Assembly: GCF_036850765.1 (NCBI RefSeq) | Contig: NC_089492.1 | Span: 287,344,590-287,408,589, forward strand | Direction of reading: 5' to 3' | DNA: 64,000 nucleotides | From: Saccopteryx bilineata | Taxonomy: Eukaryota > Chordata > Mammalia > Chiroptera > Emballonuridae | Shown here: piece by piece, positions 10,608 through 21,716 of the stretch | How the letters are laid out: each line of letters begins with the position of its first letter | Position numbering within the stretch: the stretch's first letter is position 1 | Position numbers and translations under genes: made by a program | Notes under the pieces: generated by a model | The model's database searches: none | What the model was told of the DNA's origin: nothing | The model's input: only the letters and a program-made list of their open reading frames with translations

Positions 10608-12540
10608 TTATATTCTTAAGCTAACGACATACACACACTCTCTCTCTCTTTAAGTTATTCGTTTTGCCAATCTATCCACTTTTCCTTACCACAGTTTACA
10701 ATGTGCACTGTATCGTGAAAACATGATGTTTTTACAGCCCAACATTGCATTGCTAGTGTTGCCGTTGATGTTAGTGGGAAGTGATGAGGATGTTAGAATC
10801 TGTGAGATGTCCCAGCTGCTGTCCAGGTCAGCTCCTGTCCACGCAGCTCCAGCCTTGTCCCTGGGTGTCTGGGTTCCTCTGGCAGGACGGCGGAACCTGG
10901 GGAGGGGGGAGGTCTTGGGGACACCCCCTTGTATGCTGCGTGTTATTTGCCAGGCTGTGGGGAGCAGAGCCAGCAGAGGGGCGCACGGAGCTCTCACGGT
11001 AGAGGAGGTAAGAGCATGCAGCAGCAGGGACAAGGCTGGGTCTCAGGCCTGGAAAACCCGAGGCCGGGCTCCGGGGCTCGGGGATCAGGGCGTGGTGGTG
11101 GCTGGCGTGGCAGTTCCGGGTGGCAAGAAGGCTCGAAGCTTAAAGGTGCTGCAGGTGGGGTGCGTTTTAGCACCCACGACTTTCTTCCTCATCATGAACC
11201 TCAGGGGCTAGTGGTGGATCTAGAGCCTCGTTGTGGTCTGAGGGGACCCTGCATGGTAATGGCCACCTGGTGGAGGTGTTGGCAGGAGACTGGGGTTGTT
11301 GGGTCCACAGCTGCCTTGCTGTGTGGGTGCCTGGCCTGGCACAGGAACTGTTTTCTCATTTCCTGAGACGAGCTGGAGAGAGATGCTCTGCTCTCTGCCT
11401 CCGTCTTTGCAGAGAGTCTCACCTGGAGCCACCATCTGGGGGGCTGGGGACCCTGATCAGCAGCCAGCGGGAGACTAGGGTGGACAGTGTTCTGAGCAGG
11501 TGAGCACATTCCCAGGAAAGTGGGTGTGGATATAACATGTTCTGCCCCTTTTTTTTTTTAATGAAATTAGTAATTATGAAATTAGTAATAATACTCATAA
11601 AACAGCAAACAATCCAGAGGTAAATAAAGTTAATGGTTGAGCCCCTTTCTGGCCTGCCTTTCCCCACAACTCCCCACTCCCCGCGGGCAGCCACTGTCAG
11701 CCCTGGGAGTGTGTCCACCCAGCTCTCAGTGGTTTCTGGTGACTCTTTGCTGAGCGGTGTGGCAGAGCAGAAAACGCTCCAGGACCCTAAGGGGCTCCTT
11801 ATCATTCCAGAGCCTCGAGCTCTTCGAATCCCGTCACTCGCTCCCACCCCCATACTGTTTGTCTCTGGAGGTGGGGGTGAAGTCCAGCTGGACTCAGCTA
11901 GGGGCGCTCGGTCAGCTCTCTGCTTCCCTGCCTTCACCTGACGTGAGGGCAGACACCCCATCCCATCCCCCCGTCCCCCACGCACTCGGACGTGACACCT
12001 CTGTGTGCTCCATAGGCCTGGCAGGTCAGGAACGCAGAAAGCCAGCTTTAATGGATGAGGCTTTTGTTTATTCAGGCGAGACAAACTAGGTGAAAGGCTA
12101 CTGCCACCCACAAAGCACCTGGCGCAGGTGAGGTATCTGCTTGGAGGATGAGAACTGTCACCGTCCTCTCCCTGTTGCTGACGGCAGAGGGTGAGTTCTG
12201 AGGACTGGACCCCTCGGCCAGGGGGCCAAGTGGAGGCCTGGAGCAGCCAGACGGCTCGCCCAAGCCGGGGACCTGTCCCCAGAGGCCCCTCCAAGGATAC
12301 TGACCTCGTTCTCACCTGGCTGCACCACAGGCAGCTCGTGTCCCCGCCAGGGGCCCTTTGGGCTGAGGGACATGTTTAGTGACTAAAAGTGACTATTTTC
12401 CCAGGAAAATACTTAATTTTGTTGCCTTATAGCCATTTCTTGTTGGCAGTGATGTTGGCATTTGGGGCGGGACAGTTGTCTGTGGTGGGGGGGCTGTCTG
12501 GTGCTCTGTGAGATGTTTAGCAACATCCTTGGCTTCTACC
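10608..12540. other. Host-intron sequence, no gene seen
   Basis: A CA/CT microsatellite lies at 10630-10650. A 298-codon open frame on the minus strand (11419-12315) crosses AT-rich low-complexity sequence and has no recognisable domain; I treat it as chance. An AT-rich stretch with the direct repeat GAAATTAGTAAT is at 11563-11590. Confidence 0.45.
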
Positions 12541-12548
12541 CACTAGAA

Positions 12549-12905
12549 CAGGGGTCCCCAAACTTTTTACACAGGGAGCCAGTTCACTGTCCCTCAGACC
12601 ATGGGAGGGCCGGACTATAAAAAAAAAACTATGAACAAATCCCTATGCACACTGCACATATCTTATTTTAAATTAAAAAAAACAAATACAATATTTAAAA
12701 TAAAGAACAAGTAAATTTAAATCAACAAACTGACCAGTATTTCAATGGGAACTATGGGCCTGCTTTTGGCTAATGAGATGGTCAATGTACGCCTCTCACT
12801 GACCAGCAATGAAAGAGGTGCCCCTTCTGGAAGTGTGGCAGGGGGCTGGATAAATGGCCTCCGGGGGCCGCATGTGGCCCGCGGGCCGTAGTTTGGGGAC
12901 CCCTG
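12549..12905. mobile_element. hAT-type MITE with intact ends
   Basis: The element begins CAGGGGTCCCCAAACT and its end, reverse-complemented, begins with the same 16 bases, so the terminal inverted repeats are perfect over that length. It is flanked by the identical octamer CACTAGAA at 12541-12548 and 12906-12913, the 8-bp duplication expected of hAT transposition. At 357 bp it has no transposase and is non-autonomous. Intact ends and duplication point to fairly recent insertion. Confidence 0.88.
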
Positions 12906-12913
12906 CACTAGAA

Positions 12914-13748
12914 GCACCCCTCCCTCATTGTGACAACCAGATATGTCTTCAGTCATTGCCAAATGGGGGTCAGACCACCCCCTGCCCACTAAGAACCCGT
13001 TTTCAGGACTCGATCAGAAGGGGGCTTTCTGGGAGCTCTGCTTCTGCACCGTCATGAGCCACGTCTCACTAGGGTGGTTTCCTTTGTTCTTTCTCCAGAA
13101 GGCTGAGCTCATGGGCTCATTTGTTTGTTTGACTCACCCGGTTCTAACCACAAGCAGCCTTCCCACTTTGGGGGATCCCAAATGACTTATCATGGGACTT
13201 TGTACGTAAATCTAAAAGATTCTCATCTACTAAATTGAAGGCAGGAACCTTCAACTTCTTTTTTAGCTCCTCCTGGTAGATACTTCCCTAAAGTGTTTTG
13301 AGAGCAAGGAGGGTTCCCGCTGACGCTTTTTACCCTGGGCACCTCTGCAGTTCAGTGTTCTGCAATCGCCAAGCAGTCCTCTCCCGTGGCTTTTGGTCTT
13401 TGCTCAGTGACGAGCTGGTGACCTAAGGGCCAGGGCGGTTTGACGCTGGCTAGCGCTCAGGGGACTTTCTTAGGGCTTCTGACCCAACCCTGGGGTCAGA
13501 GAGTGAAGGACTGGCTGTTCTAGAGCCAGGAGGGGGAGTCAGCTTGCAGAATGCACCCACCTGGGGGTCCCCCCCCCCCCACTGCTATGCATTGAGCTCC
13601 TTGAGCAAAGAAGCAGCCTGTTTGCTGGCCCCTCTGGGGTCACAGAGAGAGCCGCTGGCCTTGAGATGGGGCTTCACAAAGTGCAGTGGGCTGTGAGGAT
13701 GGATGGACACAACCCTGAGTTCAGAGGCCATGCCAGGGCGAGGCAGCC
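12914..13748. other. Host-intron sequence, no gene seen
   Basis: Contains a C-run at 13569-13580. Nothing else is recognisable on either strand. Confidence 0.4.
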
Positions 13749-13960
13749 TTCTCCCTTCCGCCTAGGTGAGCGGGACTGTCACCCAGAGGACAGAGGTGGG
13801 GTTCTCCCTTCCGCCTAGGTGAGCGGGGCTGTCACCCAGAGGACAGAGGTGGGGTTCTCCCTTCCGCCTAGGTGAGCGGGGCTGTCACCTGGAGGATGGA
13901 GGTGGGGTTCTCCCTTCCGCCTAGGTGAGCGGGGCTGTCACCCAGAGGACGGAGGTAGGG
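13749..13960 (+). repeat. 53-bp tandem repeat, four copies
   Basis: Units start at 13749, 13802, 13855 and 13908, each beginning TTCTCCCTTCCGCCTAGGTG. They are almost identical, differing by a few substitutions (for example CACCCAGAGG against CACCTGGAGG). Each unit carries a CTAG|GTGAGC motif that resembles a 5' splice site, with GT at 13766, 13819, 13872 and 13925. Confidence 0.9.
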
Positions 13961-15374
13961 TTGTCTGAATTTCACCACTGAACCTCTCTTGGCTCCTTTC
14001 TCTGCTTCACTGTCTCTTTGGGGAAATGGGTTCTGGTTTCCTAAGCAGGGGAGTAGATCTTACCATCGACCTCGCACTTGACAATCCTGGTTATCAGGAG
14101 ATCTCAGGTGCCTGCGGATCCTCCGCAGTGGCTCCCGGTGGCTCGGTCTGATTGGCTGCCTCTGAAAAGCATACAATTGAACTTGAGCAATGGTTGGGAT
14201 GGCCGGTCCCTCTCGCCTGCACCCTCCCTACCAGGCAGGTCTGTGTCCTTGCCCTCAGACAGCTGTGAGCTCCCGGGCCCACAAACCACTGTGCTGGATG
14301 GGCATTGGGGGCTGGAGAGGGAGAGGGAAGGGGAGCTAGAGCTGGCTGCTGAGGCCGCTTAGTCTTGGATGGCAGAAAAATGGGTAGTGGCCCGGCTGGC
14401 CCTGGTGCCACCAGCCCCGCCGGCCGTGCTCCTTGGCACCCTGGTTAATACCTCACGCCAGGATCTCGTCCCACACTCCAGACGGCACCCAGGTGTGCAG
14501 GGCTGAGGACAAGATGGGTGGGCGGGCCTGTGTGTGCTCAGCAGAGTTCCGGGGGCGCCTGGACTTCCCTTTGCTCCCGGGCTGTTCTCCCTGCCTTCAC
14601 CTGCGCTGGGGCCTGGCGGAGCTCTGAGGCTTCCGGATTCCAGCGTCCACAGTAGCCCGTCTATTGACTGCCGGAGCAAAGCTGCCTTCCCAAAATAGCC
14701 ACCCAGAGGGAAAGGGCAGCCCTGGAATTTGGCCCTGACGGTCACCCCGACAGCCTGGCCTAGGCTTCCTGGTCCCAGCCAGCCCCACCTGACCGTCACC
14801 GTCACCGTCACCGAGGGACTGCTGGTGGGTGTGGGGCTGGAGTTTTCCTCTCTTCCCCACCCTCTTCCTCTTCCCTTTTTGTTCTTTCTCTTCACCAGCT
14901 TTAAGTTTGGAACCCAGATGACTCAGGAGAGATGTTCCAGCCCCTGATTGGCTTGCGGGCAGGTCACAGGGTGGGGAGCAGAGAGGTGTTGGCACCTTTC
15001 TGCAGGTGAATGCACACCTACGGAGGGGCCCTGGCGCTGGCAGCGAGCCCTGCCCCTGGCAGCCATGCCAGTCCCGGAGGCGGCAGCAAGCCCAACGAGT
15101 CGGACAGGTGGAGCCAGCCCCGCGCCGTGGGGCCACAGCTGAAGGTCCGATCCCTGTCCTCCCGCAGCCCACAGAACAGGTAACCGGCCTTTTCATTTTT
15201 TTCTGCTGGTTTAGTTTGCTGTCAACGTGAGGGAAAGGCCTTTGGAATGAGCAGGGGAGTGTGAATTTGTTTGGAGAGGATTTATGGGGTGTTTGCCTAG
15301 GAAATTTGGCCTTGGTTTTAGGGAAAAAAATAATAATAATAATTGTTCGGTCCTTGGTTTTGAAAAGCAAGTAG
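13961..15374. other. Host-intron sequence, no gene seen
   Basis: GC-rich in 14360-15170, with CACCGTCACCGTCACCG at 14796-14812. Two longer minus-strand frames (14359-14895 and 14597-15460) are proline/glycine-rich and overlap in different frames, so neither is supported as coding. Confidence 0.4.
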
Positions 15375-15512
15375 GCCTGACCTGTGGTGGCGCAGTGGGT
15401 AAAGCGTCGACCTGGAAATGCTGAGGTCACCGGTTCGAAACCCTGGGCTTGCCTGGTCAAGGCACATATGGGAGTTGATGCTTCCAGCTCCTCCCCCCCT
15501 TCTCTCTCTCTG

Positions 15513-15549
<37 letters not shown>

Positions 15550-15590
15550 TCCTTTTGAAAATGAATAAATAAAATTTTTTAAAAAAGCAA
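15375..15590 (+). mobile_element. Short tRNA-headed SINE (class 3)
   Basis: Starts GCCTGACCTGTGGTGGCGCA, with an A-box-like TGGCGCAGTGG and B-box GGTTCGAAACC, then a CT-rich body and AATGAATAAATAAAA tail. AAAAGCAAGTA before it and AAAAGCAAATA after it are a near-perfect target duplication. Confidence 0.88.
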
Positions 15591-15601
15591 ATATTTTACA
15601 G

Positions 15602-15603
<2 letters not shown>

Positions 15604-15667
<64 letters not shown>
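15604..15667. repeat. AT dinucleotide repeat and poly-T tract
   Basis: An (AT)n run of about 33 bases at 15604-15636 passes directly into about 31 T's ending at 15667. Length is likely to be variable and hard to sequence. Confidence 0.9.
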
Positions 15668-15670
<3 letters not shown>

Positions 15671-17525
15671 GGCCAGTTGGGAAGGCAAGGGTCCAGAAAA
15701 GATGAGATTATTTGTAACCGCTGACAGCCCTGAGGAAGGCTTTGCCACAGTTGGGGAGCTGTTTGCACTTTCAGTGTGAGAAGGGGCTGGGTGGGGGCTA
15801 GGCTTTATAGGGGGGGGGGGAGCGGCACTCTCAGTCCCAGCTCAGAGAAAAACTGGACGGCTGGGCTTCTTCCAAAACTCAAATTGACATTCCAGCCCCT
15901 TGGGCTGGATTTTTACTGTGAGATTGTTTGAGGCTCTGGAATCACCTCTCCTGGTAAAAAAGACTCCACTTGTGAAGGCCAGGTGATAGCATTTTCACAC
16001 CTATGATTCAGCCAGGGAGTGTTCCCTTCACCAGCTTCTGGGGGGTTTCTGGCCCAAGGACAGGAAGGGGGGACGCACAGGTCTGAAGAAAAGACCCAGT
16101 CCCCCTCCCCACCTGAAACAAGGACTGGTTTTGGCCTCTCTGACATTGTGGGAAATGTCTTTACCGCCTTCCTCCCCGCAGCCTGGGTGGGCTCCTCTCT
16201 GCTACCACTGTGGATAGTGTCGGGATGCCTCCTGGGAAGGGACCTCCCTGGGAAGTGAAACGTGGCCGGCAGGTGCCCCTCTGCCTAGAATCCCCCCTGC
16301 ACGCTGCACTTGCAGGGGGGACAGGAGACCTGCAACCCTTTGTAACAGAAACGTGTTTTTATTAAGTAGTTTTCTTTTTTCTTTTTCTCTAATTCCAAGG
16401 TTATTTGTGATGCCCAAATTGCTTAGATGATGGTCAGGGCTCCTTCCTCTGAGTAGAAGAAAACTCCACTCAGAATGACTTAAATAATCAGAACATGAAA
16501 TAACTGTATAAAGCGTCAAGCCCAGCGGTCAGGCAGCTGCCTGGTGGGTTACATCCAGCAGCTCAGGGATGTCAAGGTCGGGTTCTTGCCATGTTCCTGC
16601 TCTGCTCCATCTGCTCCCCTCCCTCCCAGCTCTACCTGGACTCTGTCCTTACGCATGCGCATGCGGAAACCTTCCCCCACGGCCCCTGCTGACTTTCCCA
16701 CACTTGTCATTGGCTGGAATCATGCCCCACGCCCAGCCTCAGCCAATGGATGGCAAGGGACGGGGTTATTGTTAGTGGAATTCATGGGGCACTTGACTAG
16801 GGAGACTCGTGAGTGCTTTACCCGAACCAAATCAGGGCCTTTGAGGAGGAGGAGAAGGGGCATAGATTTGGAGCAGGCAGCCAAGAGCATCTGCTACTTC
16901 AGAAAAATGTAAACTTTCTCCGATGTCTAGCTGGTTTGGGGTAATCCAATAGCTCTTGTTCCTAAAATACATGTATGTTATACTCAATTCTTAACACCAA
17001 GGCAGTTTTAGATAATTGTGGTGTTTACCCTTAGCCTTCCATCCTCCAAGAAGGTATTCTTCCTTAAGCATTTCAGCTGGTGGTTTTCAAGTGTGTGGGC
17101 TTCACTCCCTCTTGATGACTCCACTGCCTCCCAGACTTGGCTGGCTACTCAGGGCTCCATCCCTAAGAACTGGAATAGGAAAAAATAAGAGTTCTAAACA
17201 TTAAGAGACTTTAGATGAACAAAACAAGTCTTCTGGTTCTGCAAACAGCACCCCTCCCCCCGTCCGTAGCCAGCAAGCACGCCTGCCACTTGCCCAGGGA
17301 CCCTGCGGGCCCAGCAGAGGAACAGGTATGCACCAACCTCCCCTTCCGGCAGCGTGCTGGAGTTGTGTTTCTGATCTCTAGCATGGCCACAGGTAGCTCC
17401 TGAAACTTGGGGGAATGAAGGTGCTGGCTGCCCCGCTGGGGACGCTGGTTCCAGGAGACACAGACCTGATGTCATTTTTGAGACTGAAAACATCCAAGTC
17501 GGTCTTTTTTTGTGGTCCCAACTCT
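15668..17525. other. Host-intron sequence, no gene seen
   Basis: A G-run occurs at 15811-15820. Short open frames are scattered with no domain. No RNA gene or recent repeat recognised. Confidence 0.4.
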
Positions 17526-17538
17526 AAGACCTCCATTC

Positions 17539-17913
17539 TTTTTTTTTTTAATTCAGTGAGAGAAGGGGAGGTGGAGACAGACTCCCACATGCACCCCGAC
17601 CAGGGTCCACCAGGCAAGCCCACTAGAGGGCAATACTCTGCCCATCTGGGGCATTGCTCCATTGCTCAGCAACTGAGCTCTTCTTAGTGTCTGAGACGGA
17701 GGCCATGGAGCCATCCTCAGTGCCTGGGGCCAACTTGCTCCATCGAGCCATGGCTACAGGAGGGGAAAAGAGAGAGAGAGAGAGAGAGAGAGAAGCGAGA
17801 AGGGGAGGGGTGGAGAAGCAGATGAGCACTTCTGTGTTCCCTGACAGGCAATTGAACCCGGAACATCCACGTGCTGGGCTGACGCTCTACCACTGAGCCA
17901 AACGGCCAGGGCC
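17539..17913 (-). mobile_element. Long tRNA-headed SINE (class 1)
   Basis: Minus-strand copy beginning GGCCCTGGCCGTTTGGCTC at 17913, with GGTAGAGCGTCAGCCC head and T-run tail at 17537-17549. Flanked by AAGACCTCCATTC (17526-17538) and AAGACTTCTACTC (17914-17926). Contains an (AG)n run at 17770-17792. Confidence 0.88.
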
Positions 17914-17926
17914 AAGACTTCTACTC

Positions 17927-18299
17927 TTTTTTTTTTCTTGTGATAGAGACAGAGAGACAGAGAGAGGGACAGATAGGGAGAGACAGGCAGGAAGGGAAAG
18001 AGATGAGAAACATCAATTCTTCGTTACATCTCCTTTGTTGTTCATTGATTGCTTTCTCATATGTGCCTTGACCTGGGGGGCGGGGGCTATAGCAGAGTAA
18101 GTGACCCCTTGCTCAAGCCAGTGACCATAGGGTCATGTCTATGACCCCACACTCAAGCCAGTGACCCCGAGCTCAAGTTGGTAAGCCTGCGCTCAAGCTG
18201 GATGAGCCCACAGTCAAGCCAGCGACCTCGGGGTTTTAAACCTGGCTCCTTTGCATCCCAGTCTGACTCTCTATCCACTGCACCACTGCCTGGTCAGGC
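17927..18299 (-). mobile_element. Intermediate tRNA-headed SINE (class 2)
   Basis: Minus-strand copy beginning GCCTGACCAGGCAGTGGTGC at 18299, with repeated CTCAAGCCAGTGACC motifs in the body (as read on plus) and a T-rich tail at 17927-17934. Flanked by AAGACTTCTACTC and AAGACCTCCACTC (18300-18312), so it landed in the duplication made by the neighbouring SINE. Confidence 0.88.
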
Positions 18300-18312
18300 A
18301 AGACCTCCACTC

Positions 18313-18950
18313 TTAAGGCAAGTTTCTCTCCTCCACCTCAGCTCCAACCTGTCAATCTGGATGAGTTTCTGAAGCTCCTTTGAGCCACCATCACCTTCCT
18401 GCCACCAGGTCAGGTTTCCTGGGTGAGATCAGCGTGAGGGCAGAAAATCCTTGTCCAGCTTTCGATTTCATTATGGAATGCAAGAGGACACTTCCAGCTG
18501 GTATACTGCATCCAGGGGTTCCTGTCAGAGCCTGGCGGGGGTGTGGCATGCATGGTGCAAGATTGTGTCTCATTCTCAAGACCCAGCTTTTTCCACCAAG
18601 GTGGGCACTGGAGAAACACTTGTTCTCATGGCTCAGGATGGCTCACAGTTCTGACTTGGCATACTCATGAGTTCCTCTTGCCCACCTCTCTTTCTCCATG
18701 GGTCCCACAAGGCCCAGGGCATCTGCCATCCCCCCTGCCGAGTGAACACCCAGCATGCTGTCTGCACCCCGTAGTAGGTGATGCTGGGTGAAAGGTACAT
18801 GCATTTTTTCTGAAGAACGTGCTGTAGGATTAGGGGGCTTCCTGAGTTCACCTGCACATCTTTTGGATGGAGAAGGCTCCTGTTCCCTCAGGGGTCGTAA
18901 CATCTGCAGGCCTTGTTACCAGAACCCACTTTTTGTTTAGTGCTTAAACC
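18313..18950. other. Host-intron sequence, no gene seen
   Basis: No exon, RNA gene or repeat recognised. Overlapping short frames in all directions indicate noncoding sequence. Confidence 0.4.
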
Positions 18951-19030
18951 TTAACCCTTTGAGTAGTGAGTTTTTTGTTAACCCTTTGAGTGAGGACGTA
19001 TATGAACATTTGTACTACTCAAAGGGTTAA
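18951..19030. mobile_element. Miniature piggyBac-like TTAA element
   Basis: TTAACCCTTTGAGTAGTGAG at 18951 and TTAACCCTTTGAGTGAGG at 18978 are two direct left-end copies. TACTACTCAAAGGGTTAA at 19013-19030 is the inverted right end. TTAA at every boundary and a CCCTTTG terminus fit piggyBac-superfamily ends. The core is only 53 bp (18978-19030), so this is a minimal deletion derivative or a pair of nested ends. Confidence 0.6.
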
Positions 19031-19393
19031 GAACAAGGAACTTAAAACTCCCCCAGTAAAGATGACTTCTGGTTTTCTCACATTCCTCCTGGTTCCCTGG
19101 GCCGGCAGCGCTGACCCTGCAGCAAGACATGTCGGGCCTGGGGCTCGAGGGCCCCTGGGAGGAGTGGAGAGAAGGCAAAGTCAGGCTCGGCGCTGAGCTC
19201 TGGCCCTTTAATCACCTTGTGTCACTGTAGCCGGAGCTCACCTGGTAGTGCGACCAGAAGCCTTTCTGTCAAAAGGAACTAAATGTCTTCACTCAGACCT
19301 CGGGCTGTGACGTTCCAGGAAAGTCTGACTTGACGTATATCATGGGACACAGTCGCATTTCATGCATTGACTGATAATTTTCCCTTTCCTGAA
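19031..19393. other. Host-intron sequence, no gene seen
   Basis: Short unique stretch between the TTAA element and the 41-bp minisatellite. Nothing recognised. Confidence 0.4.
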
Positions 19394-19881
19394 GTCCTGG
19401 CCTCCTCCCTCTGACTGTGAAGATTGTCCCCGGAGTCCTGGCCTCCTCCCTCTGACTGTGAAGATTGTCCCCGGAGTCCTGGCCTCCTCCCTCTGACTGT
19501 GAAGATTGTCCCTGGAGTCCTGGCCTCCTCCCTCTGACTGTGAAGATTGTCCCTGGAGTCCTGGCCTCCTCCCGCTGACTGTGAAGATTATCCCCGGAGT
19601 CTTGGCCTCCTCCCTCTGACTGTGAAGATTGTCCCCGGAGTCCTGGCCTCCTCCCTCTGTGAAGATTGTCCCCGGAGTCCTGGCCTCCTCCCGCTGACTG
19701 TGAAGATTGTCCCTGGAGTCCTGGCCTCCTCCCTCTGACTGTGAAGATTGTCCCCGGAGTCCTGGCCTCCTCCCTCTGACTGTGAAAATTGTCCCTGAAG
19801 TCTAGTCTTGCAATCTCGGATTAGGAAAATTGTCCCCAAAGTCCTGGCTTCCTGTATCTGACTAGAAAGATTGTCCTCTCA
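19394..19881 (+). repeat. 41-bp minisatellite, about 12 copies
   Basis: Units start at 19394, 19435, 19476, 19517, 19558, 19599, 19640, 19677, 19718, 19759, 19800 and 19841, each opening GTCCTGGCCTCCTCCCTCTG or close to it. One unit (19640-19676) lacks four bases; the last two are more diverged. Because 41 is not a multiple of three, the frames that cross it are not coding. It lies 1.7 kb upstream of the miR-34a hairpin. Confidence 0.93.
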
Positions 19882-21427
19882 GTTCGAGGGCCCTGGCTGA
19901 TCAGCCCTGGTGTCTCTATATGCAATCACCATCACCCAGGTCACTGTCTAGATTCAGAAAATGCGGTTCTGTTTGGAAATTGGGGGCGAGGGCTGCTTAG
20001 CAATAGAAGAGGCATCTGGTCTTGCTTCTCTGAGCCAGAGAGTGGGCTGGCAAGGCCCTTGCCCTCACCCTTCCCATACTCTGTTACTGCTTGCTTGAGA
20101 CCTCAGCTGAGTGCCAAACGTGCCCCATCCCTGAGGAGCACAGAGGCGCCTTCCCTGCTTGCTGCAGCAGTGCCACGTGCAGGGTCTGCAGCCCGAGCAC
20201 GCTCATAGAGGCCACACAGCCATTGTCACTTTAATCCTGTGTCCCGACCTTTACCTTGGGAAGTCCACCTGTGTTCTCAGTGTTCAGGGGTCCTCTACCT
20301 GGTCCAGCCCGGGCTAGAAGTTGGACTCTTGATTGTGCCTGTGCTCACTTGAGGACTGTCACTGCAGAAAGTGCCTGTGGCCCCGTCACAGACCTGCCGG
20401 GTCAGGAGCCCCGGGGACCAGAGCCTGCGTTTTCCGAGCTCCGGTCCTGGGCTCAGCACAGTGCGGCTGAGAACAAGCACTCTGACCCAGTACGGGTGCT
20501 CTGCTGGAACTTACCTCAGGGATAATATCAGACGCGCTGGGCATTCTTTCCCACACTTAACAGGCTGGTCACTTAAGTCCAGCCTGGCTTTGCCTTATAG
20601 GCAGAGCATTACAGGTCCACTTTTGGGGACAGAGGACTAAAGTAACAGCAAACTCCTATCAGCTCCCACCGGACACTTCATAGCCCAAAAGGACAAGCCT
20701 GTGTCCCGCTTCCCGCTGAGTGTGGGGAGCTTTCTCCCCTTGGGCAGAGAGCTCGTAGGGGCTTGAGCTACGTTCATCTGTATCACCTTGCCTGGAAGTC
20801 AGGTTTCTGAGACCCCCTTTGCAGAGACAGAGATCACATTGACCCTCCAGAAAACGACCCTGCCTGTCCCCACACCCACACAGAACAGGGACTGACCCAT
20901 CAGCCGTCTGCATCTAAAGCCATCACTAGATCTTCAAGCGGTCTCTGGCGTGGTCCATTTGAGATTAGCTTGGCCAGACTGTCGTACCCAGCAATTCCAC
21001 CAAACATGGCTCTAGATGCTGCTGTGTAGGTGTTTTGTAGATGTGGTCACCGTCAGCACTCAGTGGACTTTGAAGGTGCTCCTCAATCACGTGGGTGGGC
21101 CTTGTCTGATCAGTTGAGAGCCTGAAGAGCAGAGCTGGGGTCTCCCTGGGGAGAAAGAAATTCCGCCTGAGAGTTTCCACCTCCTAGATGCCCTCCAGGT
21201 TTCAGCCTGGCCTGCCAGCCCCCAGTCACATAAGCCATTTCTTTCAAATAAATCTCTTAGCATCTATCTCTCAGCTCTGTTTCTGCAGCAGTGTCCTCCG
21301 ACCGATCCACGCTCTGAATAGTGCCCGGCACAGGGGAGAAATCAGGGCCGCTTCATCGTATCACCGACCTTTCAGAGAGACATGTGGACGTTTAAACCAC
21401 ATCATTTTCTCACTTTTTCTTTTCCAG
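19882..21427. other. Host-intron sequence before the miR-34a exon
   Basis: No earlier exon recognised. The last 30 bases form a polypyrimidine tract leading to the acceptor AG at 21426-21427. The remainder holds scattered frames without domains. Confidence 0.4.
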
Positions 21428-21716
21428 GGAAACGCTGGTTTGTTTCTTTCTCATTGTCGGCCAGCGGTGGCCCTGCCCTGTTGGGATCTGTGGCCAGTCT
21501 CGGCTTCCTCCTCCGTCCTCTCTCTTCTCTCCCCTCCCCAGATGTCCTTCCTACCCACAGGTCCCGGGGCGAGGCAAGACAGGCCTTCCCCCTGAGTCAC
21601 CGCCAGGGCCAGCTGTGGGTGTTTCTTTGGCAGTGTCTTAGCTGGTTGTTGTGAGTAATAGTGAAGGAAGCAATCAGCAAGTATACTGCCCTAGAAATGC
21701 TGCACGTTGTTGGGCT
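21428..21716 (+). ncRNA. MIR34A: 5' part of the miR-34a-containing exon of the primary transcript
   Basis: CTCACTTTTTCTTTTCCAG at 21409-21427 is a strong pyrimidine tract plus AG acceptor, and the following GGAAACGCTGG would start the exon 179 bases before the hairpin. In human the hairpin is in the last exon of its host RNA. The 3' end of the exon is not fixed here: no convincing AATAAA was found in the next 2 kb outside the Tc1-like element at 23773. Acceptor choice is inference. Confidence 0.5.
21607..21716 (+). ncRNA. MIR34A: mir-34a precursor hairpin
   Basis: The arm at 21628-21649 is the 22-nt miR-34a-5p, with seed GGCAGTG, and the arm at 21671-21692 is miR-34a-3p (CAATCAGCAAGTATACTG...). 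Both look identical to the human mature forms as I remember them. The flanks GGCCAGCTGTGGGTGTTTCT and GCACGTTGTTGGGC pair in the lower stem. The loop differs slightly from human (GTGAGTAATAGTGAAGG, one base longer). miR-34a is processed by Drosha and Dicer, loads into Argonaute and represses cell-cycle and survival mRNAs as a p53 effector. Transcription is from the p53-bound promoter at 1-272. Confidence 0.97.

Noticed and set aside
11419..12315. 298-codon open frame on the minus strand
   Set aside because: It crosses low-complexity AT-rich sequence, has no domain and overlaps other equally long frames; consistent with chance.
19394..19881. CRISPR-like array
   Set aside because: Units are directly tandem with no variable spacers; it is a minisatellite in a mammalian genome.
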